Positions 31,891 to 43,409 of a stretch of 64,000 bases of DNA are shown piece by piece (positions within the stretch are counted from its first letter, which is position 1; each line of letters starts with the position of its first letter). Under the pieces are notes generated by a model. It searched no databases, was not told the DNA's origin, and was given only the letters and a program-made list of their open reading frames with translations. The position numbers and the translations under genes were made by a program. The stretch is from Brachypterus glaber (lineage: Eukaryota > Arthropoda > Insecta > Coleoptera > Kateretidae), in assembly GCA_958510825.1 (NCBI GenBank), contig OY294048.1, forward strand, positions 30,469,026 through 30,533,025. Direction: 5' to 3'.

Positions 31891-31903
31891 GCCGACTGCG
31901 CCA
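31891..31903 (-). promoter_or_regulatory. Primer binding site complementary to tRNA-Ser
   Basis: TGGCGCAGTCGGC in sense, five bases after the LTR end. TGGCGCAGTCG is the tRNA-Ser type PBS used by the 17.6/297 group of errantiviruses. Confidence 0.82.
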
Positions 31904-31908
31904 ATTAC

Positions 31909-32131
31909 GTTGCAACCTTGCCGTAAGAAGTTTTTAAAAAGTTATTTTAAAGTTTTTGAAGTATTTTATTGAATTACAAATTTATTAAATAATGTTAATA
32001 GTTTACAATATAATTACAGATTGATTGAAAGAAAGTAACAAGCTACATAGGTAAACTATGCTGACAAAACAATATACATTTTATTATATAAACAATAAGT
32101 TGCTGAGTAGCATGACTCCGGTCATGTAACT
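31909..32131 (-). repeat. 5' LTR of the errantivirus, 223 bp
   Basis: Mate of 24055-24277; contains the promoter for the genomic transcript. The boundary is uncertain by one base at the outer end. Confidence 0.93.
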
Positions 32132-32228
32132 CATATACTTATATAAGATTATGGTACGTAATCAAAATCTAAGATTTGGTAGGAATACGCAAGATTACGT
32201 AAGATTACGTAGGATTACGTAGGATTAG
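32132..32228. repeat. 97-bp direct repeat, right of the errantivirus
   Basis: Identical to 23958-24054, starting directly after the LTR with CATATACTTATATAAG. Confidence 0.95.
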
Positions 32229-32304
32229 ATTACCTAGGATTTCGGATTAAAATTGGCTAGAAAAGTTTTAACAGATCCTGGTGCGCAACCGTGGTGGTTT
32301 TAAA

Positions 32305-32504
32305 NNNNNNNNNNNNNNNNNNNNNNNNNNNNNNNNNNNNNNNNNNNNNNNNNNNNNNNNNNNNNNNNNNNNNNNNNNNNNNNNNNNNNNNNNNNNNNNN
32401 NNNNNNNNNNNNNNNNNNNNNNNNNNNNNNNNNNNNNNNNNNNNNNNNNNNNNNNNNNNNNNNNNNNNNNNNNNNNNNNNNNNNNNNNNNNNNNNNNNNN
32501 NNNN
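32305..32504. other. Assembly gap (200 N)
   Basis: Run of N. The sequence resumes with TACAGAGTGATTCATTTTCC, which could be the end of a TA-flanked repeat cut by the gap. Confidence 1.
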
Positions 32505-32753
32505 TACAGAGTGATTCATTTTCCCAATTTAAGTAAAACATCCACGAACTGAATTTTGAACCGTAACAAATCTAGTGTACTAGCGCCACTAGTGACGCTG
32601 TTTTAAAAATTGGCATTGGTATTTTAGATTAAAACTATTTATGAAGTATATATACTTTGTTGTTTAACAAAAACCAAGACATTATTTATTATTTTTATTA
32701 TTAAAAATATTGAGAGTGAGGTCTATTGGATATTTTTTTTATAATAATATTAT

Positions 32754-32945
32754 TATGGTCTGTTTCATCAAGCAAGAGAGTAAATTAAAAATCGCACAGT
32801 AAATATTTTTACAACAGTTTTGGATAGTATATGTTTGTGTATAGAATATAGTTATGTTTTATAAAATAAACTACGCTGTATATTCGCACATCCAATATTC
32901 GAATCTGTTTTGAAAATATTCCCTTGCTTGATAAAACAGACCATA
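32754..32945. mobile_element. Deletion derivative of the TATGGTCTG element, 192 bp
   Basis: Same ends as 6348-7866 and a matching right half (TTTTATAAAATAAACTACGC, CACATCCAATATTCGAATC). It lacks the 620-bp nested foldback found in the longer copy. Confidence 0.88.
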
Positions 32946-33031
32946 AATAATATTTTCCCGAAAAAAAAAATTATTTAAAGTGTCATTACTTTTGATCGAT
33001 CTGGCGCGAAAAGCCCATGAATGGTTTGCAA

Positions 33032-33638
33032 AGGGACTTTAAGTGCTGAATAACGTACTAAGGTTAAAGTTAAGTATGACAGCTACGCAGGAGCGTTTTT
33101 ACTTTCTTTCAGTATACGTTTACGAAGATTCATTTTAGAGTTTAGGTGCAGCTTAACGTATTTACGTTAACGTTAGGTTTGACAGCTACGCATGCGCATT
33201 TTTATTTTTTACGTATACGTTAACGGAGATACATAGCTTTTGGTTGCAAACGTTAACTGCAGGTTAATTTTTGTGACTAGACCATAGAAAATGTATAATT
33301 CCTTATTTTTTCTATAGACTGGACCAAAATTTAATGTTTTGTGCAAAATTAATTAATTTATCTTTGCTCTGTGTTCTTTTGTTTTTGTTATCGTTGTTTA
33401 AAGTGAATAAAATCTCAATACCTTCGATTCGAAATGGGTTTCATTTTACGGATCAAGGTGATTTACACCTATTAAAGGAGGTTTACGGTCAAAAACCATA
33501 TGCTTTACAAAAATAGACCAGGATAAAATAGTTTAAACAATTATTGACATTTTGAACTTTTTCCTTTATGGATTTTTTGTTGGGAACACTGCGACGTTAA
33601 CTTTACCGTATTTACGCATCCTGCACTTAAAGTCTCTA
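33032..33638. mobile_element. TIR element with AGGGACTTTAAGTGC-type ends
   Basis: The left end GGACTTTAAGTGCTGAATAA and the right end (reverse complement AGACTTTAAGTGCAGGATGC) pair imperfectly over about 50 bp. A 115-bp internal tandem duplication carries TGACAGCTACGCA(G/T)G. No transposase. Confidence 0.55.
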
Positions 33639-34384
33639 TTAATCGTTCAAAATTATGCCGATTTTATTTATTATTTTAATATATTCGCACTGCGGATTTG
33701 TTTCCATATTAAATACTCAAAGATTTTGTATATGCGAAATCCATAGCAACTTAGTTATTGAGTAGTGGGCCTCTATAAAATTTTCTAATTTACAAAATTA
33801 TTCAGTATTATTATAGGGTATAAAATTCTCAGTTCCGATGTTATAATACTTGTTATAATACTTGTAAGTAGGTGTCACCACTATACCGAAAATCTTGGAA
33901 GCAATATATACTATAAAGTCTTCTTTAAACCTTGCCTTTCCTTCACTATATGTAAATATTAGGTAATGGCGGAGGATTTTGTTCTTTCTGACTATAAAAT
34001 CCCACTTGGCTTTATTTTCACTTAATCAGTGGGAAATCCAGGAAAATGACACGGAAATCCTTTGTAATAAGAATCTTCCCTGTTCTTATTTACAATACCG
34101 CGAACCCCAACATCTAGTTGCAGGGTGGAACTTTATATATTTTTAACAAATGCTAATGAGAAACTTCAGTCATTTTTCTGAGGCAGATGAAAAACAAGAA
34201 TTGTTTTTAAAACGGAAACTCAGATTTAGTTTAATATTATTAATAATTATTATATTATTATTATAATTAATATTATTAAGTAGCATTAATCCCAATATAC
34301 AAGTTACAATAGAAATAAAAATAAAATAAATTATTTAATAATATTACAACAATAATAAAAAAATCTTGCTGTTAAGAACACTTT
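33639..34384. other. AT-rich, nothing recognised
   Basis: No ORF or repeat that I can support. Confidence 0.35.
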
Positions 34385-34410
34385 AATAAAAAACTAAATA
34401 TATATTAACA

Positions 34411-34453
34411 GTGCCAACGTTTCGAAGGTAATATTGTCCCTTCATCTTCAGGG
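34411..34453 (-). ncRNA. Hammerhead-like motif of a Penelope-type terminal repeat, inverted
   Basis: The minus strand reads CCCTGAAGA, then GAAGG...CCTTC able to form a stem, then CGAAACGTTGG. It is oriented opposite to the ORF that follows, as in Penelope-like copies with inverted terminal repeats. Confidence 0.45.
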
Positions 34454-34474
34454 TAAAAATTAAAAATAGAAATA

Positions 34475-35337
34475 AAAAATTATATAAATTTAAAATCTAA
34501 TTCCTATCATCGCAAACTCAAGTTTACATTAGAACAAGAAATAAATAATAAAATTAATTTTTTGGATATAACTTTATTAAAACAAGTTAATGGCTCTTTT
34601 TTAATTGACTGGTATCAAAAACCGTTTTGTTCAAATAGATATATACATTTTAATTCTTTTCAAAATAAAATTTATAAAATAAATACTATTAAAAATTTAA
34701 AAAATAGAGTTCTGAAATTAAGCGATCCTCAATTTCACAATAAAAATTTGAATACAATTAAAAATATACTTATAAATAATAATTATCCAGAAAGCTTGTT
34801 AAATTCCATTCTTTTTAATAATAATATCACTAATAACAATAATAATAATCAAAATCAGGTAAACTTCAGATATTTTGTTATACCTTTTGTTCCACAGTTA
34901 AGTTTAAACATAATTAATATTTTAAAAAAGAAAATTATAAAATAACGAGTTACAAAAGTTTTAATACTAACCTATTGTATGACAAATTGAAAGACAAAAC
35001 ACCACATTTGTTAAAATCAAATTTAATTTATAAAATTAACTGTAAAAACTGTAATAATATATATATTGGGCAAACAAGTAATTGGCTTAAAACAAGATTG
35101 TCGCAGCATAAGTCTAGTTGTAATAATATTGTTTATAATAAAACTGCCTTAAGCAATCATCATTTTAATTTAGGACATTTTTTTGAAAATTTTGAAAATG
35201 TAGAAATTTTGGATAGAGAAAAAAATAGATTTAAAAGGAATTTTTTGGAAATAAATATCAAAATTAATAATAATACTGTAAATTATAGGACAGACACCCA
35301 ATATCTCAGTAAAATATACTTAAATATTATTAAATAA
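34475..35337 (+). pseudogene. Penelope-like element: RT C terminus and GIY-YIG endonuclease
   Basis: The first frame (to 34945) carries the end of a reverse transcriptase (KLKFTLEQEI, NFLDITLL, WYQKPFCSNRYIHF). After one frame change near 34937 the GIY-YIG part follows: YKINCKNCN, NIYIGQTS, LKTRLSQHK, and NHHFNLGH. The Cys pair before the IYIG core and the following His residues are usual for Penelope-like elements. The 5' two-thirds of the RT are missing and the frame is broken, so this is a dead copy. The endonuclease normally nicks the target for primed reverse transcription. Confidence 0.88.
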
Positions 35338-35531
35338 TGAATTTTGTATATTTTTATTTATTTTTTGTCAATTGGTTTTTTACTTATTCACATATCTTAA
35401 TTTTTTACTTATTTACATATCTTAACTAAACACTTATACCTATACTTTATACACTTATACATCTATACACCTTTACCTATTTTAATTAATTTTCATCTAT
35501 CAGTTTTTTGACAATTAGATTTTATATAAAT
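35338..35531. other. AT-rich 3' flank of the Penelope-like fragment
   Basis: Contains short direct repeats CACATATCTTAA(T/C)TTT and CTTATACA; possible 3' UTR. Confidence 0.35.
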
Positions 35532-36078
35532 AAACTTGGCCAGGTTGTTAACTAAGGATGTATCTAAATAAGTTTGAAAGAAAATCCAAAGTATGTTATA
35601 CAGGGCGTTCAAAATTAAAAGTCAAACATTAAAATTTTCAAACATAAAAAACCTTTTTTTTTCAAATGGCACCCTGTATATTTTATAAGTGTATTAAATG
35701 CTGAATTAAATTCTACATCAAAAACATATAAGGAATTTTTCATCTAGGTTTAGCGGTTTTCGAGATATTTTAAAATTAAAGTGGAAATTTAAAAAAATAT
35801 GAGTATTTACTTCTAACTAAACCTGTTTAAGTAGAAAATCTATAAATTCGAGCGGCCTATTAACCTAGGAGGGACCCAGGTAACCATCCCCCCTCCCTCG
35901 AGAAGTGGTAAGTCTAAGGTATATTATTTAATATGCAAAAATAACTAAAAGCAATGTAAGAAAACATTTTATTTATTGTAAACTAGGAACATAAAAAAAT
36001 ATAAAATAAAATAAAAATAAAAATAAAACAACTAATAATACTTGACGATAACAAAAAAATAAATAAAAAAATAATAAC

Positions 36079-36600
36079 TCAGTGTAAATATTCAAAATGA
36101 CTACCGCCATTGGCAATACAAAGAGCAGCCCTTCGTTGAAACTCTTCACCCGTTGCAGCAGCGATGGAGGCTCTGCCCAGTGCTTGAATTCCCTCAGTTA
36201 CCCTATTTTTAATTTCTTCGACGCTTTCAGGCGCATTTAAATTTGAGTAGACATCCCAAAAAAAAATAATCCATCGGCGTTAGATCGGGGGACCTAGGAG
36301 GCCAACGCAGGGGACCAAAAGTACTTATATAATTATTGTCATATCTTTGTTCTAAGTGCCTTCTTACAATGAAAGCATTATGAGCAGGGCATCCATCCTG
36401 CTGTAACCAAAGGCCTACTCTTTGTTGTAATGGAATTTCTTCCAGGAGTAACGGCAATTCCTCTTCTAAAAATTTAAATACCTTTGAGCATTTAAATTGT
36501 CTTCAAAAAAATAAGGACCGATTATTTTATCATTTATTATACCACACCAAACATTGATGCTAATTATGTTTTGAAATTCAGTGGGATACTTAACGTGAGG
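36079..36600 (-). pseudogene. C-terminal DD41D transposase fragment
   Basis: The minus strand encodes SINVWCGIINDKIIGPYFFE, QQDGCPAH, RWPPRSPDLTPMDYFF and a conserved end AALCIANGGSHFEY with TGA at 36079-36081. 41 residues separate the second and third catalytic aspartates, as in the element at 9740-11931, but the sequence is clearly a different family. A frame change lies near 36245-36260. The N-terminal half and first catalytic D are missing; the reading frame runs into an (ATTTTT)n array. Confidence 0.82.
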
Positions 36601-36725
36601 ATTTTTATTTTTATTTTTATTTTTATTTTTATTTTTATTTTTATTTTTATTTTTATTTTTATTTTTATTTTTATTTTTATTTTTATTTTTATATTTATTT
36701 TTATTTTTATTTTATTTTATATTTT
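36600..36725. repeat. (ATTTTT)n microsatellite
   Basis: About 19 hexamer units replace the N-terminal coding part of the transposase. Confidence 0.95.
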
Positions 36726-37187
36726 TTTATATTCCTAGGTTACAATAAATAAAATGTTTTCTTACATTGCTTTTAGTTATTTTTGCATATTAAACAATAT
36801 ACCTTAGACTTACCACTTCTCGAGGGAGGGGGGATGGTCACCTGGGTCCCTCCTTGGTTAATAGGCCGCTCGAATTTATATTTTCTACTTAAACTGGTTT
36901 AGTTATAAGTAAATACCCATATTTTTTTAAATTTTCACTTTAAATTTAAAATATCTCGAAAACCGCTAAACCTAGACAAAAAATTCCTTATATGTTTTTG
37001 ATATAGAATTTAATTCTGCATTTAATACACTTATAAAATATACAGGGTGCCATTTGAAAAAAAAAAGTTTTTTATGTTTGAAAATTTTAATGTTTGACTT
37101 TTAATTTTGAACGCCCATTATAACATATTTTGGATTTTCTTTTAAACTTATTTAGATACATCCTTAGTTAACAACCTGGCCAAGTTT

Positions 37188-39834
37188 TATATCTATTGGA
37201 TTCAATTTAACGACGTAATATCAGAGTTTACAGATAGCTAAAAATGGACTTTTTTTAGAAAAAAAATTAATATCTCGAAAACAATTAATTTTTGAACCAT
37301 ACTAAATGGTATCAAAATTAAGCAAACGTTATGCCGAATAAATTTCTGCAATAAAATATGGGTCATTCCATTTCAAAAAAATAAAAGTTTACGTTGCAGG
37401 CCTCCACGAAACACCCTGTATACATGAAAATATTTTTAGGTTCTTCCTTTCGTCAAACCATAAAATACGTGTATATTAGTTTTTTTTTATTCTTACAGTT
37501 TCAGAGAAAAGTATGTGGGGAGTATAAGTTTGGACACCCTGTATGTATTATTGTTACAACAACGTTTGGTTGTACTATTTTTAGATTTTTCTATCAGTGT
37601 TGGAGAGTAGACAGCATTGACAAAATAGGAGGCCCTCGATTACATTTTAATGCTCCATATGCTGAGATCTTTAAATTCAAAAATTCATCTACACTGGCAA
37701 AAACCAAAACTGAATATTCAGTTACAAATAGATAGGAAGCTAGGAAGTTATTATCCTATACAGTTTGGAACACGTAAATAACAAAACCCTAATTATGTTC
37801 CTTAAAAGAAAATACCTCCTCTTACCCCCTGCCTTCATTGTGCCCTCTAAAAATATTAAATCTATACCAAAAATAACTTGGGTTACGTGGTTTAAAGTTT
37901 AAGTTGTTAGTATCATTAAAAGTTTTAACTTAAAAGGGCGGCGGACTTTAGACACACACTGCATATAGCGTTCTCTGTTTGTTCGTAATGTTGGAAATTA
38001 CGACATGGACTGTAATTGCGCCAAAACCTTTGTCAGATAGCGCAGATGAAACTTTTTTACTTTTAAGTGCACAAAATCACTAGTGAGGATTCCATACTTA
38101 ATGGACTAAATAATAAAAAAAATAATGCCAATCATATTTGATCATACGAATTTTTTACCCCATCCCAGTGTTTTGGTAAGACCCTTTATTAGAATTTATG
38201 GCGAATAGAGACAAACCGGTGCACCGCGGTGTATTTATCTTTATAAGGGCTTAGGATTCAGTCACGCAGGTGAGGGAAGTCAGATTTTTTGTTTATTATA
38301 AATAAATTTAAATTTTAAGATAGCTTCGGAAGTATAATATATTAAACCTTTTTCTTTTTTTTTTAATAATATTTAATGAACATAATTTAATGTTTTTTTT
38401 AGCATATATTTTATCGCACGCATTTTTAGTCTGGCAACTACACAATTTTTAAAGTTTCCATAACATGTGTAAAAAAATACGTTCAACATCTCAAAAGTGT
38501 GTTTATGCACATGAGTATCAAATTAATTAGTATATCCACGACCGTGATTAATAGGTTCATTAGTCACGGGTCTGTAAAAATAAACCGTTTAAAATTTAAA
38601 ATGGCCGTGGCTTAAGTATAGTATTCTACTCGCGTATAATAGATAATAATCAATCGGGAGATTAGGCCACTCGCTTATAGGCTCGTGTCCCAAAATTCAC
38701 CCTTATTAATTAATAGTAATTATTATACGCTCATTGAGTACTATACTATTATCTTTCTCAAATTCCATTTACTACACTGGATCACAAACAAAAATATAAC
38801 GTTATTAATCATGACAAGATAAATGATTTTTTGTTGACTTGTATGTGCTGAATCAGAACAGTTATTTTTATATTATGAGCTCAAAATTACTGATTTCTGC
38901 TTGTGTGGAACTTGCTGATCGAGGTGTCTAGCTATCAAAAATCCCGAAGGAATATGCTGCTGCATGATACTTTTATTAAGATTTTAAACTGTAATTTTAC
39001 ATTTTAAGTTACTTTCAGATTCAGAGTCCAGAGTGCTAACAACCAAACCATATCTGGACTTTATAAAAGAAACAGGGATAAAATGAGGACATCTGTGCGA
39101 TTAACATAAAGGTTCCTAGAGACCATGTGGGCTATGAAACCAGCATTGAACTAACTAAAGTAAGTTACTTTTAAAAATTGGGATTTTAGTATTTTTAGCC
39201 AACATTTTTTACCCTTTTTGGAAACCAAATTTAACATGATATCATGTGATACGAGAATATGCATACTATTTTTGGCTTCAGCACGTCAAAGTTTATTAAA
39301 AAAATGTGTCTCTGTTAAAAAAATGCGAATTACAATTATATATTTTTTTACATTAGGACCTGTCGGGTAACGAACTATTACTTGATCTAAAACTTAACTT
39401 GCTACTTGACTACAGTTAACTAGGTACTAAACTAAATTTTATGATATATGAGTATTATATTTTTTAACTTATAGCTGAAGTCTAGACTGCATTTTAGGAG
39501 TGTTTTTTGAGAATATCTCATATTATTTGCATGAAAATCCCGTAATGTAATATATGAGGCGTAGAATTAATTACTTAAATCCTTGAGGAATTAAGGTAAA
39601 GAGAAAAGCTTTCCTCTATTCACCAATAAAACAACAGAAATTCGTTAAAGTTAAACAGACGCGTCGTTAAGAAGCGTCTCGACATTTTAAAATGCACATT
39701 TAAGGATCTCAGGACAAAAGTGTCACTTTTAACCTAACATTTCTAACCAAAAAATGTCGCTTTGGAATACAAGCGAATAAAAATTGTATTTTGATCCTCT
39801 TCACCCCTTGTGATTCGCTTCACCCCCAGATGAC
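37188..39834. other. 2.6-kb intergenic stretch without a recognised gene
   Basis: One ORF of 113 codons at 37394-37735 has no recognisable domain and overlaps repeat sequence; AATAGATAGGAAG near 37729 recurs at 48501. A short inverted repeat with GACCGTGATTAAT/ATTAGTCACGG lies at 38546-38575. Nothing else supported. Confidence 0.4.
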
Positions 39835-40610
39835 GGTACTATGGCCCTTTAAAAATGGTACATTTTTAGGAGACCATAGATCCCTTAGGATTAATTTTTG
39901 GAAGTACCTGTATATGAGCTTTTTTTTCTTAGTTTTTGATGTACATTCACCTTGTATTATTGAAATTTAGGTTTTCAACATTTTAGTATTTAATTTTTCG
40001 TCCTTTAACCGTGAAATTTCACCTTCAAATTATTTTTTCTCGAAAACGGTTTTACATTTCATTACATTAAATTTTGTTTAACCTCGTACTATTCTACCTT
40101 ATTAAGCATCCCCTAAGTCCATGTGGGCTAGTAGTAGAGGAAACCACCTGCTTTAATTGACTTTCGAACCAATTTATAGGGAGTGTCCACTTCACTTACG
40201 CCTTCGGTTAGTCCTACAGTATTAGAAAAAGAGTACCTTTTTATGTATTTTGACCTAAGGAATCATATTCTAAAAATAAAATTACAAAAAAGTAACACAG
40301 AAAAAAGTTTGGGACAGAAACTAATAAGACCCCCTAGTTTCTAAGTTTTGGTTAAAATAAGTTTATGAAAATAACATACTAAGATGGGTCTTATTTATGT
40401 TAGTTTACATTCAAAACCTCGTTGCTGTACCTCAAAGCTTTCCTGAGTTATTAAAGAAAAATCGAATTTTTTAGCCACTTTCAAAGGGGCTTAACTCCCT
40501 TACGACGCATTTTAAGACATATGTTTATAGGAACTCTTTTTCATATTTTTCTACTTAGAATTCCTCCACTTAAAATTAATGACATCATTTACTTGACATC
40601 CTGTATGTTA
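39835..40610. mobile_element. Family P foldback copy E, with insertion
   Basis: Contains ATGGCCCTTTAAAAATGGT, GAAATTTCACCTTCAAATTA, GTTAGTCCTACAGTATTA and GGGGCTTAACTCCCTTA in the order of the right half of copy A. Interrupted at 40052-40204. Confidence 0.7.
40052..40204 (-). mobile_element. SINE-like insertion, 153 bp, 5-bp target duplication
   Basis: Flanked by CGGTT at 40047-40051 and 40205-40209, splitting a block that is continuous in copies A and F. On the minus strand it has GGCGTAAGTGAAGTGG and, about 30 nt on, GGTTCGAAAG, close to the A and B boxes of tRNA-derived polymerase III promoters. The tail is weak. The insertion is solid; the SINE label is tentative. Confidence 0.6.
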
Positions 40611-41429
40611 AGAGTACATACGGAACATTATGGAGGAGCAGTTTGAAATTTGATAATTAAGAATGAGAAGTTGGAGCTGTATTCTATTCTATATAACGAG
40701 TATAAATATATACTAAATGCCCATAATTTAATATTGGGAATAATATGGGGGTTTTTCTTTACCAAATATACTCTTTTTTAGGAAAAAATTAAATAAAATA
40801 TTTGCTAATAAAATACACATTTTTCATAAAAAAGCTTGTAGAAGGAGTTTTACAAAAAACTATGTTAATTGTAGGATTTTTTATTCAACATAACTTATTT
40901 AAAGTCGGTTGGTAATGAAAAACATCCATATCATTGTTAGTAACGAAAAACATCCACATTTTTTACACCACGAAAAAAATAACACTGTGCGTTGTATCTC
41001 AAATTCAGAATCTAATAGCTACCCTGCAACTTTCAGAAAAAAGTTCTGGACCCATTTGTTATATTGCATTTCATGTCAATAACACAGCCAGCTAACCCCA
41101 CAAAAAAAACTTTCTGTGCATCAGACATGACATCTAAATGTATTTTGGCCCGCTGAATCCAAATCCGGAATAACAATTGCTTCATCATGTCTAGGTTCTT
41201 CCCTAATTTCAAAATTTAACGCCAGATTTAGATTCAGCTGGCCAAACTACATATTCTCTGATGAACAGGATACTTTTTTTTTGTGGGGCTGTGCTATTTA
41301 GAGAGTTAAGGATCGGCGTTTTCCACTTATTTTTTAAGATTAAGTATGGTTTTTGACTTGTACAGAAAAGAATATATTGTGATTTTGATCCAGTTGTCCC
41401 AGATATATTAGATGATCACAGTTTATCAC
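40611..41429. other. Intergenic, nothing recognised
   Basis: A short direct repeat of GTAA(T/C)GAAAAACATCCA near 40913 and 40943; no coding signal. Confidence 0.35.
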
Positions 41430-41843
41430 AATGGCGATTTCTCCCGTTAGATTAGACAGGGACAAAAGTTCTACCCAAAAAGGATAGAAGACATACATAC
41501 ACTCCCACTTCCACCCAACCAAACAAATTCTGTATTTGTTCTTTATTGAACAAATACAATATTTACTTGGCCGGGCAAAAAGTGTAACTATATTATTTTT
41601 ATTAAAGAAATTACTGGCGCCATCTAAATTTTAGTAGAATTATCTTATTCTACAGATTCACATTAGCTATGTTCGTTCGTGCCGCTCAGTGCTACACTTT
41701 CCGGGCAACCAAATAAATACTGTATTTGTTGTATGAAAAACAAATACAGTATTTATTTGGTTGACTGGAAAGTGTAGCACAAATGATATAGAGATAGGGT
41801 AGATGTCTTTTGTTTCACAATTCTAGTTGTAGAGAGCTCCATT
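41430..41843 (+). mobile_element. Twin-hairpin element, copy 2 (414 bp)
   Basis: Begins AATGGCGATTTCTCCCG and ends AGAGAGCTCCATT; same two internal stem-loops as copies 1 and 3. No target duplication obvious. Confidence 0.88.
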
Positions 41844-43300
41844 GCAGCATAAAACTGCCATCGCAAGTAGCATTTTTGGTTGCCGCTATGTGATCATTAC
41901 CTCAACTGAAACAAATTAAGTAGCGGAGACTAGTTACGGGAACGCTACAATTATGTAGTAATTACTTAGATACTACCAAAATGGGTAAAAATATAAGGGT
42001 AACCTTGCTACGTGTTTATAACTTAGTTCCGAACGATCTCATTAAAACATTAACCGTAGCTACGTAATTTTGTGCTATTTATTGGTTACTGTTACATTTG
42101 TCGGAATAGTTTAGCTTTTTTTTTTCGAAGAGAATTTTACATTTATTTTCCTTGAATCTCTTTAAATGTGCACGCTTTCTGTAAAATATTTTTATATTAG
42201 ACCGAGATAATGCAAGCTTATTGTGAAATATTGTCTTTGAAGGGGGTCTTTTAAAATAGGAACAATGTATTGAACACCCTAAAATTGAAGCCATGTTGCC
42301 GCAACGATGTTATGACATCCAGAAAATTGTCATGGCCCTTAGAAATGGGCTGACTGCGTTTTTAAATCGATTTAAGATAAGAAAATGTACTTTTTTCCTT
42401 CATTTTCACTGCACCCTTCACAAAGATAAAAAACGGTAGTACATTATAATGGTATTATAAAATCTTTCGGTATAATATTATGTACAAAATTAGTTTTAAT
42501 GCTATTTTAACTATGTTAAAGTATCTTTATTTTTGGGAGATAACTTTAAGTAACTTTAAGTTCCTAACTATACCTAAATGTCTACAGATAAAAAATCTTT
42601 ATTATTTTAATTTTTATTGCTTATAATGTATGTTTCAAAACCTGGATCTCAATGTGAAGATAGTTAGGATTTGTATATGTTTAAAACTGTTACAGTATAC
42701 ATGTACTGTATGCATAAGGGTGTACTGAAAAAGGTACTTTTTTGAAATCAAAAATGCTTGGGTTCGAAAAATGTTGAACACTTGGGAGGTACTTTATTTA
42801 CAAAACATGAGCATCCTGGCTCCTGGGTTCATGCAGACCCTTTTGATCACTTTTAGTCTTGAACTAACTGTTCTTTTTGACCAGATACAGTTATTATAAT
42901 CATTACATACAAAATAAAAATTTCTTCTATAACATAACCTCAAAATATAGGTTAACTGATTAATCTGTATTCATCTAAAATAACAAAAAACACAAAATTT
43001 CAATTGTAAAATCAATTTCAATATTTATAATATTCATAGAACAGTTTTGGAACTATTATTATTTTCATGACACATTTTAACAGAAATTAATCACCAAGCT
43101 ATAGCTTTTTTAGTTTGAAAATGAAACCGCACCCAAAAGAAACGATTCAATTATTTTTTTAGCTATTTGATTGGATAGTAATTTGTCATAGATTACTAGA
43201 TAAGTAGGAAAAAGAAATATTTTTTGCAATTTAAAATTAAGTATATTTTAATAATTTATTATAATGAGTACCAAGAATAAAAAATATTGTATAATATACG
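41844..43300. other. Intergenic, nothing recognised
   Basis: No ORF with support; moderate AT content, no hairpin of note. Confidence 0.35.
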
Positions 43301-43409
43301 GGCAAAAAGTTAAATTTCGATTTCATAGGTTTATTACCCTCGGGCCGGCCCTATCGGCCGGCCCTAGGCTTCTAAAAACCTACTCAATCGAAAAACTTAA
43401 CTTTTCGCC
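43301..43409. repeat. 109-bp hairpin with GC-rich centre
   Basis: Arms GGCAAAAAGTTAAATTTCGA and complement, with the central CGGGCCGGCCCTATCGGCCGG as a second, fully GC stem, striking against the AT-rich surroundings. Flanked by similar TTGTATAATA and TTGTATTATA, a possible decayed 10-bp target duplication. Confidence 0.75.

Larger units (their letters stand above)
24055..32131 (-). mobile_element. Errantivirus (Ty3/gypsy with env), 8.1 kb, apparently intact
   Basis: Order in sense: LTR, PBS, gag, pol, env, polypurine tract, LTR. All three ORFs are open and the LTRs are almost identical, so insertion was recent. A macrodomain-like segment inside pol is unusual. Two 96-97 bp direct repeats flank it in place of a short target duplication. 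Confidence 0.95.
35532..37187 (-). mobile_element. DD41D-type transposon with arms of about 450 bp
   Basis: The outer arms (AAACTTGGCCAGGTTGTTAA) pair through GTGGTAAGTCTAAGGTATA to AAAACATTTTATTTATTGTA. The arms contain a smaller TACAGGG-ended segment (35600-35678, mirrored at 37042-37121). The loop carries a transposase fragment and a microsatellite. Confidence 0.82.

Noticed and set aside
32257..32541. Four ORFs across the N run
   Set aside because: They consist almost entirely of undefined residues in the 200-N assembly gap.
37394..37735. 113-codon ORF as a host gene
   Set aside because: No domain, odd composition, overlaps repeat-like sequence.
42079..42294. 71-codon minus ORF
   Set aside because: Lys/Asn-rich composition as expected from AT-rich DNA; no domain or homologous repeat.
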